Below are positions 1-11,839 of a DNA stretch of 64,000 nt, piece after piece. Numbering within the stretch: position 1 is the first letter of the stretch; each line of letters opens with the position of its first letter. Both the position numbers and the translations under genes were made by a program. The notes beneath the pieces are model-generated. The model was given only the letters and a program-made list of their open reading frames with translations. It was not told the origin of the DNA and ran no database searches. Location: contig MCGE01000004.1 of NCBI GenBank assembly GCA_002105175.1, positions 372,001-436,000 on the forward strand, written 5' to 3'. This DNA is from Absidia repens (lineage: Eukaryota; Mucoromycota; Mucoromycetes; Mucorales; Cunninghamellaceae).

Positions 1-761
1 TGGATACAGTATCGTTTTGCTCTGTATCATTTGCAGAGGTACAGGGATACAGTATAATTTTATGCCGGGCGATGGTGAACTGTGCGATTATTTCGGTTTA
101 CTATATCTCGAAAAATATATTATTAAAAGTAGTATTGTCGCCTGGTACATATGGATTGTTTTTTGTTGCTGATATCTATAGGATACACTAAACTCGAATT
201 GGCTTCGACTTGGTTGATACAAATGAAATAACTGATCTACTAGCTGTCTGACTGACGAGCTTTTATAATCTAGGGTAGAACATATATGCAAGCAACTACA
301 TATGATAAAAGGTCTTCATACTGTGATTAGAAAATTTGTGGTCTACTTTTTCCCAAAGATAGAAATATGCCCCATCATCCTTCTAGTTTATTTTTTATCA
401 TCTTCCCCAAATGTCACCTAGAATAGATTAGTGATATATTATATAATTCTCATGATACTGTAAATAAAAAAAAAGGACGACACTTTGAATGACCATGTAT
501 TACACTCGTAGTTGCACAAACTCTTACGGCTTTTTGTTTTGGAGCGAGCTGGATTCATTCTCCGGTTTTTATTTATATTTTCGTCCCCCACCCAAAAAAA
601 AGGCTCACCCCTTCCCTTCCTTCACCCCTTCCTCTCTTCCTCCTCATTTTTTGTTTCTTTTACATCTCAACAAAGAAAAACGAAAAAAGCACCTTACACT
701 CGTCTTTTACAGCCATATTATTATTATCACCGTCTCTGATTGAAAGGAATTGTAGCCATTC
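1..761. other. Upstream region of the first transcription factor gene
   Basis: No gene seen. Positions 3-13 hold the near-palindrome GATACAGTATC, and the same word recurs around 47-55; related words recur elsewhere in the window. Positions about 576-665 are a C/T-rich tract directly before the gene at 762, the kind of pyrimidine-rich leader common in fungal promoters. Short open frames at 489-743 are low-complexity and not convincing. Confidence 0.5.
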
Positions 762-3605
762 ATGTCTGATGAAGCCAACGAACCCGATGTCGTCAACAAC
801 CCAGCACCAACCGACAAAAACGAGGACTCCAACTCCAACACTGGGAACCTAAATGCTGCTTGCTTTCGCTGTCGCGGTTTTAGGTAAAGAACACAGCATG
901 GCTCTGCCACCAAAAACCGATATATATCTATTGACTAATCATTTATTTTTTCCATCCACAGGCATGCTTGCGATCGAAAACGACCGAACTGTACACGATG
1001 CTCAAGACGGGGTTTGACTTGCACTTATCCTGAAGCCGCACCTACGCTGAAAAAACTTCAGAAAGCAACAGAAACTTTGGGTGATCGTATCAAAAAATTC
1101 AGTGACAGACTCAAGACTGGTGAAGGCATGCCGACAATCTCATTACAACGACTGGCTCGTGGGAATAATGGTGATGATTCACTAAGTATTGACGATAGCG
1201 ACAACAACAATAACAACAACAGCATCATGGCGCACTCTCCGGACACTAGGTCAATCCATTCCACATTATCGGATTCGGCGTCTGAAAAAACTTACACCGC
1301 AGAACAGGATGACGATGTTTGTTCCCTGGATACCGACGGACGACCTCGACAAAAGAAAAAGCGGGTGGCCTCTACAACTCATTTTTCAGTATATCCATGC
1401 GGCAAATGCTTCAAAGATTTACAGCAATGCGATCTGACTTTACCTCAATGTACACGGTGTGCTGCGAATGGCTTTAGTTGCGAATATGCCAAAACTGAAC
1501 CCAAGGCGAACCATGTGTCCCAAGTCCTCAACACAATGAACAAGGTGATGGATCAATGGCAAGGATCAATCGACAAAATGGCCAAGGATTTTGCGCAAAA
1601 GACTCGGGACTTCTCTGTCAAGGCTAACAACTCACTCAAAATCAAACCTATGCAACCTTTTGCCTGGAAAATCACATCAACAAACAAAGGCCTTTCTGTG
1701 GAAAGCAGTGTCAGCTCATACAACGACTTATCAACTCTTGTGGAACAATTCAAACGGTCGATGAACATCTCTACAACAAAACCTACACCCAATATGATAC
1801 AACGGGAGACTTCCCCTTACTCTGAAATATCTGAATCACCTTTGGAATTGGACGACACATCAAGTATCACCAGCTCTTCCTTCTCATTTGCCATGCTGAA
1901 CTCGTGGGCCCATCCTACAAAGTCTATGCCTCAGGACTACCCCGTTGAAATATCTCAAGAATTGACCGACAACTTGATTGAACTCTTCTGCCGTACACCA
2001 TGCTGTTCTACTATCCGGATACCCTCCATCGATGCAGCGGACTTCTTGTCAAGATACAACCATCCCGATCCTGCTCAGCGGCCTGCCCAGGTTTTGGTGT
2101 ATGCGGTGTGCTCGATGGCGGCTCGAAATGCATTCCAGTTGCATGTGTGGAGCAAATGTCCGGCGTTTGAAACACCTCAAAATGATATGGGAAAGGCGCT
2201 ATCTATGGTCTATGCATTGCGGGGTCGAGAACTCTTGGCAGAATGTTTCGATGAACCTTCTTTGGATTTTTGTCAGGCGGCGTGTATTTTGTCCTACAGC
2301 AATCATCAAAATGGCTTCCCTGGTGTTATCTATGTTTATGAATGGATTGCTCACACGATGGCACAAGATCTGGGCTTATATTCGGCTGACCGGGAACTGA
2401 CGCAACGCGAAAAAATGGTGGTGTGGAATCTTTATTATTACAATACCTGGAACCGTGTTTTGCAAGGTAGTAGCTCGTCAAGTACCTCCGGTGAAGCCTC
2501 ACAGTTTCATCCAAAATGCACCCTACCGGACCTTCCTGTGCGACCTTCGGCAGATCAATTTTTGGCCTCCACTCCTACTACCGAGGTTGTGTCTTATTAT
2601 ATTCAAACGATGTGGGTCTATCTGATGCAACTACAACTGTTACGCGAACAAGCAATGTCTCGACTGGTGGCTGCACATGATTTGGACAAGGCCGATGCTT
2701 CTCTACCTCAAGATTTATTGACCTTGCAATATGAATTGGACTTGTTTCATGAACAGTTACCTCCAGAATGGCGTAATATTGATTTGGGAATCGCCATGCA
2801 AACAACTTCCACTCATCAGCACCAGCATCAGCAAATGTATACACATCAACAGAATATATTCAACCTGGATCCATCATCTCCACCATCATTGATTGATTCA
2901 TCATCGATCAACACATCCTCTACGAACACGAACGCATCATCATTATTATCAGGGCCAACAATGACTGATGACCAACATCAACATCAATATACCGTGGACG
3001 GTCCCGCTTTTGGTCAATATTGTGTCCTGTATGTCCAGGTGTATTACCACATCAATCAGATTCTATTGTATCAACCCTTCTTTTCCTCGGACCGTGTGCC
3101 CAGCTCAGATTTTGGTATGCAGGCGCTTCAAATCTGTATGAATGCTTGCGCTTCCATCACATGTATCTTGGAAATTATGGCGAAATTGTGTGGTGAATGC
3201 AATGTGCCTCTGCTTGCTTTTATCTTTGCTAACAGTGTCCACATGAAATTACTCAGCTATGACAATGACAAATCATATCAAGAATTCGCCATCTTCCATC
3301 TTCAAAAAGCCATTGATATTTCCAAAATGTCCAGCAATTATACCTATGACTTTGAATTGGCACGAACGTTTGTGGGTCTCATGGAACAAGACGTCCAGCA
3401 ACGCTTAGCCCATTTTTATAATACCAATATCAGCGACCTCAACTTTGATCTCGACGGCATGGATATCAATAGTTTCACTGCTTCTTGTACCCCACCACCA
3501 TCCACTTCTTTTGCCACTCACCCTTCATCGTCATCGTCTCCTTATCCTTCTTCTTTATTGTCCTCTTCATCCCCTTCGAATCAGAACGATTATTTCCTGG
3601 TTTGA
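762..3605 (+). CDS. Transcription factor with two Zn2Cys6 clusters (921 aa), copy A
   Basis: Exons 762-883 and 962-3605; the intron splits an Arg codon inside the first zinc cluster (donor GTAAAG, acceptor CAG). Two complete binuclear clusters are visible, each with spacing C-x2-C-x6-C-x6-C-x2-C-x6-C: residues C34 to C61 and C187 to C214. A basic stretch (RQKKKR) precedes the second. Residues about 366-540 resemble the fungal-specific transcription factor middle homology domain. The C-terminal third has His/Gln- and Ser/Thr-rich linkers and ends in a Ser/Pro-rich tail. It is expected to be a nuclear DNA-binding regulator; target genes cannot be read from the sequence. Start chosen at 762 because it is the ATG giving an open frame into cluster 1. 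AATAAA at 3812-3817 may serve polyadenylation. The gene at 19012 is a close paralogue with the same intron position. Two clusters in one chain is unusual, since most family members have one. Confidence 0.93.
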
Positions 3606-3942
3606 GATTGTTTATTTCTCTCTTTTTTGTAATTTGTCCTCCCTTCTTCCCCCTTCCCGCTATTTGTTATTTATTCTTCTCTTATTCCACATTTCCCCTA
3701 ATTGATCGTTAGTTTTTTTTTTTTTAAATTTATTTAGTTACTTGTTATTTATCATATAGTTACATATTATTATATTTATATTTCTTTTCCTTATTGCTAC
3801 TATTTACACCTAATAAACCTAATTTTTGATCCTCCCCATGACCTCCACTGCTTCCTGTATCCATATTCCTACTGTATTACCTCCTCTCTCCCCATCCATA
3901 TCGCATCTCACAAACTAAAATGCCATCTGCCTCTTCAGTTGC

Positions 3943-3987
<45 letters not shown>

Positions 3988-4909
3988 GCGTCATAGACTC
4001 TGATCAAGACAAAAGATTTTTTTTACCTAGTTCCTGGTCTCCGGTATCTCTGTCATACAAGCTCAGGTCAAGGTGTATCTGGATCCCTGGTCTATATGAA
4101 TCTCATATTAGAATATAATGTCATTATTGGATAGTGTAGTTGATTATATTTAGTGGGTGTTGAATGATTGAATTTAAATAAAAAAAATATAGTGCTTTTA
4201 TTGAACCATGCTTTTGTTGATAAAAATCGTTGATTGATTTTGAATATAATACCGTGGAAAATTGGTATAATTTATAAGGTGCCCTACAGAAGTGCGAAAT
4301 GGTGTAGGTGGAAAAAGTTGCCCAGTATCATATTCTTCTTTAATCCAAGCAATAGTGGTCTTTTCTTTTTGTGATGTCAATGAAGAAGACACCGTGAAAT
4401 GTCAGTTTTTTTTTTCAATATAACAAACGCTGAAGCAACCCTTTTTTTTTGTGTGGTAAAATGTAGATCTTATTTTCTTTGCGGTATTATAAAGCATAAT
4501 AGTAAGAAGAGAGCTTTCTGTGTCAGAGAGGAAGGGAAGGCAGTTTCCTGGACATAAAAGGGAAAGGGTCTGGCATACCAAACAGTGTTTGGAGAGTACA
4601 ATAGTCATTTATATTACCCAAAAAACGCAGTACATGTGACTCTTTACAAACTTTGAAGGCATTTATTGACGGATACAAAATGTTTTTTATTGTAAAATAA
4701 GTATAACGTAAAGTATAAGCAACTGAAAGAGTAAACAATACTATGGTGAGAGGCGAACTATTCTACATCAAAATATTAATGAATGAAACTAGTTAACAAA
4801 GGAAGGGGGAAAGCAAACGCATAGTGACAGTTGCGATATATTATTTTAAGAGAAGCACCACATGCGCGACGTTGAATGGCGGGGATAACAATACTATAAA
4901 AAGAGGAGG
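3606..4909. other. Intergenic region with a 42-nt T tract
   Basis: Pyrimidine-rich 3' flank of the transcription factor gene, with an uninterrupted run of 42 T at 3945-3986. The remainder is AT-rich; the short open frames here lack codon structure and I see no gene. Confidence 0.5.
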
Positions 4910-6095
4910 GAGCTATCATGCTGCCGTTGTTGAATGGTAATGGTTTCTACCATAAGAAGAAACTACATTGTTGATCTTGTTGTATGGTGTTGGCTGTTGT
5001 GAAAAACAAGGGAAACAAAAAAATAAAGCTAAAAAGGGCATTTCCTTTTCTATGTGCACCAAAAGAAAAGAAAAGAAACCGCAAGCCAAACCCTTGTCAG
5101 TGACCAGAAAAATATCTTTCACATCCCGCCCACGTGAATATTTATTTTTGCTCATTTTTATCTTCCCGCTCTTTCTTTTCTTTTTCTTCTTTAATTTTTT
5201 CGTATTTGTGCTCCTACGGGGTAATGGTGGACTTAGATTAGTGTAAGGGCTAGTTTAGAGGCATTTTCAGCTCAGGGATTACAAGGTGCATGGGGAAACC
5301 CTTTCATTTTGGATTCAGGATTTGGAACCACCGTTGGTTGGCTTTTTGAAGCCTCCATTAGCTTAGTTTGGTTTTAGTTTATTCCTAGTTTATATATACA
5401 ACTCAATAAAAATATGTTTCTTTTACTTACTTCAACGAAAAATGGCACATGAGTTCCTTTCATGTCTCATGCAATAGATCCCTTCTTGCCATCACCCCTT
5501 CTGATTAATATTGACCATTGTCACGCTTTAATAATGACAACCCGTTAGTCTCTCACATGTCTTGTGTAATAGATCTTTTTTTTCTTCCCACTACTGCCAT
5601 CCATTTTGACTGGTATTGACCACTATTGTGCTTCAATAAAGTCATCTCATTAGTGTCACTCAGACTTTGTGCAGAACACATACTAGATCCTTTTTTACAA
5701 CTGTCCACTTTAGATGAGCATTGACCATCCTTCAGAGTTCCTAATAGTCTCGCAGATGCTATTTCCATTAGATCCCTTGTTAAATGATACCCACCTGTAG
5801 TTTAGTGCTGATTATATCGCTTTAATAAAATATTTCTGTTTAGTACCCATCCTATGATCCATTATCCAGTGAGTGAATTTGTTGTTGTGACAATTTCATG
5901 AATATCCTATCAAAAACCTTGCTTCTAGCTCACTCACTATGATTGCATCCCTCCCCTTAGATTCCCAGCGACTGATTGACAGTTAGAGGTCATTTAATAT
6001 GAAATCTGATTCTATTCTTGCTCTCCATTCATATTAATTAACCAAGATCATGTCACCAGCACACTCTCCCCTATAGAATATTATAGCCTCCACTA
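4910..6095 (+). repeat. Dispersed repeat copy R1 (near full length)
   Basis: Non-coding element of about 1.2 kb, shared with at least eight other places in the window. Order of landmarks: CATGCTGCCG...TTGAATGG block (about 4917), core CCCGCCCACGTGAA (about 5125-5140), long pyrimidine tract (5155-5210), then TTAGATTAGTGT, a block containing GGGGAAACCCTTTCATTTTG (about 5290-5312), then about 110-bp subrepeats each with TAGATCCCTT and TTCAATAAA-like words, and a tail ending near CATTCATATTAATTAACCA (about 6025). No open frame is conserved between copies. Class unknown; boundaries are approximate. Confidence 0.8.
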
Positions 6096-6641
6096 GATTG
6101 AACATATTATAAATATATATTTTATTATTTCTTGCGTGTGGTATAATGGAAATTTTGCTACAATGATGTGTCATACATAAAGTAATATGGCTGTCCTAGC
6201 AAAGCATTTGAGCCTCCTTTTTTTTATTTGGAGGGGGTTGGGATAAACTGTAATTGACTCTCTATTGTGATAAAAATATAATATCATCGGACATGGTGGA
6301 ATCATGATAGATTGTCTCAACCACATGCATATGAAACGATCTACATACCAGAAACAAGATATCAATTTTTTGGCTATATACTAATGCCAGTGCCAATGAA
6401 CAAAAATAATAAAAAACGCAAGTTGATTTTACTACTTCCTCTTATAAATAAATGCTACAACCAAACAGCTCCACAATATTCAAATCTATGAATTCGTCAA
6501 ACAACAATATACATTCAAAAGCTTTTTTATTATTATTTCAAAATAAAACCAAATAACGAATAAACTATACTAATAAAAACAATATAAACCTAATCTAATC
6601 CAAATACACAAAACGTTCAAACCAGCGGAGATTTGAGCCCT
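6096..6641. other. AT-rich intergenic region downstream of TRAP-alpha
   Basis: AT-rich and without a gene. It runs from the end of repeat R1 to the 3' end of the minus-strand TRAP-alpha gene, and contains several TTTATT words (AATAAA on the minus strand) that could serve that gene. Confidence 0.4.
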
Positions 6642-7976
6642 TTACTTGCGGGAAGAGTTAGTTCTCTTCTTAGCACGAGGGGATTGCTTGGGGCTATTCT
6701 TGAGATGGTGTTCAGGGATCCATGATTCATCCAAAACCATTTGTCCCTTTTCATCACGATGAGCAGCACGCACAGTAGGTTCAGCAGCTTTCTTAGCCTA
6801 CATGATAACAAAACACACACATTACATATTTAGCACATCAATAAATTGAACCGTCCTTTTTTTTTTTTTTTTTTTTTTTGAGAACTTACGGAAGGCTTCT
6901 TGGTGCTACCACCGAAAAATGCTTGACGGACAACATAAAGGATACCAACGGCACCAGCAGCCATGACAGCATAGAGGAAAAGACTAATTTTTTTTTTTTT
7001 AAAAAAAAAGTGAAAGACGCGCATGAGGATCAAAAAAGTCAGATAGCCCACCAGATCACATATTATTCCCATTACTTACAGTTGAGCATCTAACAAGGAT
7101 GATTCGGGATCAGTGACAGTGATATTTCCGCTATAACCAACAATACGGACAGGTTTTTCCTAGATGATAGGGAAAGTTAGTATCGTTGTCTATCTATTCA
7201 TTGAGATTATCCTGTTTCCTGAAACTTACATCAGCCAATAAATCAACATAAACAGTCAAAGCAAGTTCTCCAGGAGCAAATTCAGAGTAGAATTCGTAAG
7301 GCAATTCCAAAGAAGCTTTGGACACAAGACGCGCATCATAACGAAGAGCAGGCAGCTAATAAATATGGCATACAAAACAAAGGAAAGGGATACAATATCA
7401 GACTTTCCATTCCAAACGTATCAACTTGGTTCACCCTCCTCCCCTCCTCTTCCGCCTCCCTCCTGACTTACGTTGCGAAGAACCTTGGAATCATCACCAG
7501 CAAGAGTCACTTTACCAGACACACCAACAATGGAAGCATCCACAGCATCTTTGTTGGTCAATGTCAACACCACAGCATTCTTTTGTCCATTCACAATCAC
7601 TACCGCGACAAAAAGTAAAACGGAACGTCAGTTTCAAAATAATCCCGTCCCGCACTCTCTAAATATACTTACATCCAAATGGATTGTCAGGGAATTGAGC
7701 CACTGCTTCAACATTGAGAGTGTTTTCATTGACAGCAGGTTCTTCGGCAAAGACTATAGTGATAATAAAGCCCGTTAATATTCCATTTCGCTACATCTAT
7801 ACCTTTACTATTTTATTTCTGATCGCTTCTTTTGAATCCAGTCCCCCCCGTCACATCTCATTCTTGTTCGCTACGCACACACAGACACACACATACACAT
7901 CCAAGCAAATAAACTTACCGAAGGCGACAGATAAAAGTAAAACCAACAAGGTCCAGAAAGATGTGAATTTAGCCAT
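6642..7976 (-). CDS. SSR1: Translocon-associated protein alpha subunit (TRAP-alpha), 240 aa
   Basis: Seven exons on the minus strand: 7976-7919, 7753-7673, 7599-7472, 7355-7230, 7159-7080, 6983-6890, 6797-6642; all junctions are GT-AG and in phase. The protein starts with a signal peptide (MAKFTSFWTLLVLLLSVAF) and a short acidic linker. A lumenal domain follows with the family block NPFGLIVNGQKNAVVLTL, in which the Asn after FGL is replaced by Ile-Val-Asn as in relatives. A single membrane helix (about FLYAVMAAGAVGILYVV) comes next, and the cytosolic tail holds the diagnostic DESWIPEHHLK and basic SPKQSPRAKK. TRAP-alpha sits in the ER membrane beside Sec61 and helps certain signal peptides engage the channel. 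Length fits fungal members (the yeast relative is Irc22). The seven short exons in 1.3 kb made the gene appear only as fragments in simple open-frame scans. Confidence 0.93.
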
Positions 7977-9344
7977 TAGAAAAAGTGAAGATAAAAAAAA
8001 AAAAGAGTAGTAAAAAAAAAGAAGGGTAGGGTTTAAAAAAAAAAGAAGTCAAAATATATTTGTTAGTGCGTTGCTCAATTTCATTGGCTATCAATTTTTC
8101 AAGCATCGCCAATGTACGGTGACACGAAAGCACCATCCCAGCTCACGGTATTATGTGATACCTATACCTTATTTTCAACTTTCTTGAGAGACCATCTTAG
8201 AACAAAATAAAATAAGAAAAAAAGCTCTGTCATAATTAGAGTGTTATGATATATATTATTTTTTATGCTATATGATCCATTTTAATGAGATAAAATGGGT
8301 CCATGGCTCCAAAGCGAATCTATTATATAAACCAATCATCTTCTCTGCGGTAATATGATCATTTTCACTTCAAAGCAAAACCCCGATCTATAGACGGTAC
8401 ATCTCTTGTTGTTTCCTCCTCTCGAGCTCTAAATGCTGAAAGATGTTACACGGATTATTTTTGATTTTGATTTGAGCAAGTCGAACAGCGCCTGGTTTTC
8501 TGTGGTCCAATAACAATGTATATATATATAAGTATATCTTTCTCTTTTCTATCATTTATTATAATTTTATCTTTGACGTTTGGTAGGGGAGCGTCACTGT
8601 TATAGTTATGAGCTACCGCGTTGATCCAAAATAAAGGGCACTCAGAGATTTTACCTTCTCTTTGAATCCCAGCGACTAATCCACACCTCATTAACAGCAA
8701 TTTTGATCGAAACACCATTAAGCGCCAATTACGAACTCACCCCTTTCCGTCTCTGGTCACAGAAAGCAAACGATAGACATACATAAATACCATGTTCGCA
8801 AAGCATGGCAATAATAATAGTAATAATAAAAAACGAGGTTTTCATTTTAGTTGGTTTGATGATTGTGAACTGTACTAACTGCTGCTTTTTTGTTTAGCTT
8901 CTGCCAATATGGTAGATATCCATCGACGCAAAATACCATCAATGACAAAAATGTGACGCCTACGTACATGTTGTGGTAGACTGGACAATTTACTCTTGAC
9001 GCCTTGGCATATTGCAACAGTTATTGAACGGAGCTTCTATAGCTTATCTACACTGTTGTAAATTAATTTAGTTTAGTTTAATAAATAGTTTTAGGATGGT
9101 GATATTTTGAATTATTCTTGAAACAAAAAAGATTGTCAGTACTATGGTTGGTTCACATGGATTCGTTTGTAGCATAAAAATGAATAATATGCTGATGGAA
9201 CATAAATACAGTAAGGAGCTACAATAACCACATCACTTGAAAAGCGAAATTGTATCGCTATTCTGATGTGTGTGGCCATAAAATCTCTAGCAAGACAATG
9301 GCTTTCTGGAACCTTTTTTTTTTTTCCTTTTTTTTTGGCGGGGG
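7977..9344. other. Intergenic region, TRAP-alpha upstream side
   Basis: No gene seen. It includes the presumed TRAP-alpha promoter with purine-rich runs at 7978-8045, then AT-rich DNA. The open frame at 8455-8718 on the minus strand has no recognisable composition and I do not call it. Confidence 0.45.
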
Positions 9345-9835
9345 AAGGTTCATCGAAATGAAAATGACTAGAACTACAGTCCAGCGTAAAGACGCAGAAA
9401 AGGTTTCACATCCCGCCCACGTGGATTTTATTTTCGCTTATTTACTTTTTAACCGCCTCTTTCTTCTTTTTTTTTTTCTTTTTTTTCTTTCACCATTGTA
9501 ACCTATATGAAGTCATGGTCAACTTAGATTAGTGTCAGGCCTAGTTTAGAAGGGTTTTCGAATCAGGGATTACATGTATGGGGGAACCCTTTCTTTTTGG
9601 ATTCAGGATCTGAACGCACCGTTAGTGGCTTTTTGGAGCCGTCATTAGGTTAGTTAGTACTAGTTTTGCCTATAGTTTATAACTATACCTGAATAAAATA
9701 TGTTCTTTTTACAACCCTCAATGAAAAATGCCCATTTAGTCTCTCTCATGTCTTGTACAAGGGATTCCTCTGTTCCATCGCCCATTTAGATTAGTGTCGA
9801 GAATTTTTCAGAATCCCCCCCCAAAAAAGTCACCC
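9345..9835 (+). repeat. Dispersed repeat copy R2 (3' truncated)
   Basis: Begins with the word TTCATCGAAATGAA shared with copy R6, then the core CCCGCCCACGTGGA at about 9413-9428, a T-rich pyrimidine tract, TTAGATTAGTGTCAG, a GGGGGAACCCTTTC block and one AATAAAATATGT unit. It stops after the first subrepeat near a C8/A6 run at about 9817-9830, so the subrepeat array and tail of R1 are missing. Confidence 0.75.
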
Positions 9836-10242
9836 ATATGATTCCTCCAACAGAAACCTTGTAGTTTGCTTTTAGTGTGTGTTGCTGGCGTGTGCTTCAC
9901 TAAGGAAGGGATTTTGTTAGACGATTTTGCTGTTTTTATTGTGTTTCACTAGCATTCAGTACTTCTTCAACAACGATATAAGACAATATGGGAATTGTTA
10001 GTCTGTGTTTTTATGTGTGATACTACAAACGTTTATTTTTGCTCAGACTTGATATCTATACAGAACATTTTTGCCTTTTTATTATCTTTCATATAAAAAA
10101 AATTGGAAGTCGATCGGCTACTGGTAGGAATGTATATGGTGAATAAAAAATGTATACAAGTAATCATTTATTTCAAACAAACGACATATCTATATTCTAT
10201 AAGTAATAATGGTATGATAAATTAAATAAGATCTATATGGAT

Positions 10243-10941
10243 TTATGGGCAGAAAACAACATCATAACCCTTGGCAACGCAAGAATAGGTAGAGGTCTTG
10301 TCATCATAAGCATAAGAGTAAGCGGAGGGGCATTCGTCCTTGACAGCCTTGGAATAAGAATTGCTAGTGCACTTATCAGAGTCATTGTAGCTACCAGTGC
10401 AACAATATTCATCGGTACCATACTTGGCACAAGCACTTTGACAACTGGTGTACTTGCCATCAGTGTAAATCTTCATATCATCAGGGCAGGTGGGGATACT
10501 AGAACAGGTAGGAGTGCCACATTCATATCCAGTAGAAGATGAGTTGGAAGAGTTTCCACTTGAACCACCAATTGGTACGATCTTCATAGGCAAATTAAAC
10601 CCATCAACAAAGCTAATATCATAAAAGTCATTTCCACCAGAGCCACGGAATGTGAATTCAGCGAGTGAGGCAGGGTCGCTTGCACCAGCGGTAGTACAGT
10701 TGGTTCCGGAACAGCTTACACGACCGAAGAAACGTCCTTGCCAGGTTTCGTCCAAAGCGTAATTCTTGCTACTACCTTTAGACACCTTGTCACTTGAGCC
10801 TGAGGAGGCACCATTGGTAAGTTTGGATACGGTAAGATCATAATCACATTGATTCTTCACAACTACTTGGACCCCGCCAGTGGGTGCAGCAATAGAAAAA
10901 CCAGCCAAAGCAGCAACAGAAAGGAGTGTAGAGAAAAGCAT
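10243..10941 (-). CDS. Thaumatin-like secreted protein, 232 aa
   Basis: Single exon. It has a signal peptide (about residues 1-19, ending AAP) and then a thaumatin/PR-5 fold. The first Cys lies in NQCDYDL, GRFFGRVSC carries the family Arg and the first disulphide region, AEFTF and DFYDISFVDGFNLPM hold the acidic-cleft residues, and the C-terminal third ends with EYCCTG, CPSAYSYAYDD and YDVVFCP. About 14 cysteines are present in the mature protein, against 16 in typical large plant members, so one disulphide may be lost. A Ser/Gly/Asn-rich insert lies just after the FNLPM block. The family includes secreted wall-acting or beta-glucan-binding proteins; the exact activity here is not shown. A TATAAAAAG box lies about 75 nt upstream of the ATG. 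Confidence 0.95.
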   Translation of the reverse strand: MLFSTLLSVAALAGFSIAAPTGGVQVVVKNQCDYDLTVSKLTNGASSGSSDKVSKGSSKNYALDETWQGRFFGRVSCSGTNCTTAGASDPASLAEFTFRGSGGNDFYDISFVDGFNLPMKIVPIGGSSGNSSNSSSTGYECGTPTCSSIPTCPDDMKIYTDGKYTSCQSACAKYGTDEYCCTGSYNDSDKCTSNSYSKAVKDECPSAYSYAYDDKTSTYSCVAKGYDVVFCP

Positions 10942-11014
10942 CTTGATGATTGTTTGTATAAATAAAGTGAATTGAATAATAATAAAAAAAGATTGATATG
11001 GATCGATTACTGCT

Positions 11015-11023
11015 CTTTTTATA
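11015..11023 (-). promoter_or_regulatory. Probable TATA box of the thaumatin-like gene
   Basis: On the minus strand this reads TATAAAAAG, 74-82 nt upstream of the thaumatin-like start codon, leaving room for a short leader. It is preceded by an A-rich/T-rich tract. Position and sequence fit a core promoter, but transcription start is not known. Confidence 0.5.
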
Positions 11024-11839
11024 TCTTTTTTTTCCCTTCTACCAAGGTGGTAAATTCAGGCCCTGACCCTGATTATTGATAAACATGTCAAATAGCATAC
11101 AATTCAAAGGGGTGGAAATATCAGGTCAATGATATGATCCTGACATGTGATTGGCCACTGTTTCCCTTGAAGATGTTTCCTTGAAATGAATATGACACAT
11201 GTCAAGTAAATAATAAGTTGTTTCAAATCCATTTTTTTTCTATGTCTTCGGCGGAGTGTGAATTAGCCCTTTTTTTTCGAAAAGGTTGAATACTATAAAA
11301 CATGGCGAACGGTAACTTTGGAAAAATATATTTCTCGGGCTTGAAATTATCCAATAGGCATCAAAGATTCATATATTGAATATAGTATAGTAAGACATAG
11401 CAAAACAACCCACTGTAATATAGAATGCCAAGGAACCAAAGAGTCTGAAACACAATCAGAATAAAAGAATTCTTGCACAGATAGATGTGAATCATAATCT
11501 AGATCTTTTTTTTTTTTTTGCAAAATTTTACATGCTTCATGGTTTCTATTTGTTACATTCCAAGATAATAATATACCAACAACACAATAAACTGAATCAT
11601 ATCCGTACCAAGTTGCTCTATTTCCAAGATACATCTAAGACGTAGCCGGAGATATCGTGCAGTTCAGTAAGAAGGTAAGTCTCACGGATGATACTAACAA
11701 TATTTTTCCTCCCTTGGGACACTCAAAGTTTTAACAACATAATATTATAATAAAGGTGAAAAGGAAAAAAGAAACTTGACTGGTTGGTTATTGTTGGTTT
11801 TTTATGCAAGAAAATGACTCACGCAATTGTAATCGACCA
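11024..11839. other. Intergenic region upstream of the thaumatin-like gene
   Basis: No gene recognised. It contains repeated CATGTCA / TGACATGTG words between about 11080 and 11205 (TGACATGTGA, CACATGTCAAG), which may be regulatory for the divergent thaumatin-like gene. The minus-strand open frame at 11347-11634 is unconvincing. Confidence 0.4.

Noticed and set aside
5440..5830. CRISPR array suggested by regularly spaced repeats
   Set aside because: Units are diverged, about 110 bp with no unique spacers, and the organism is a eukaryote.
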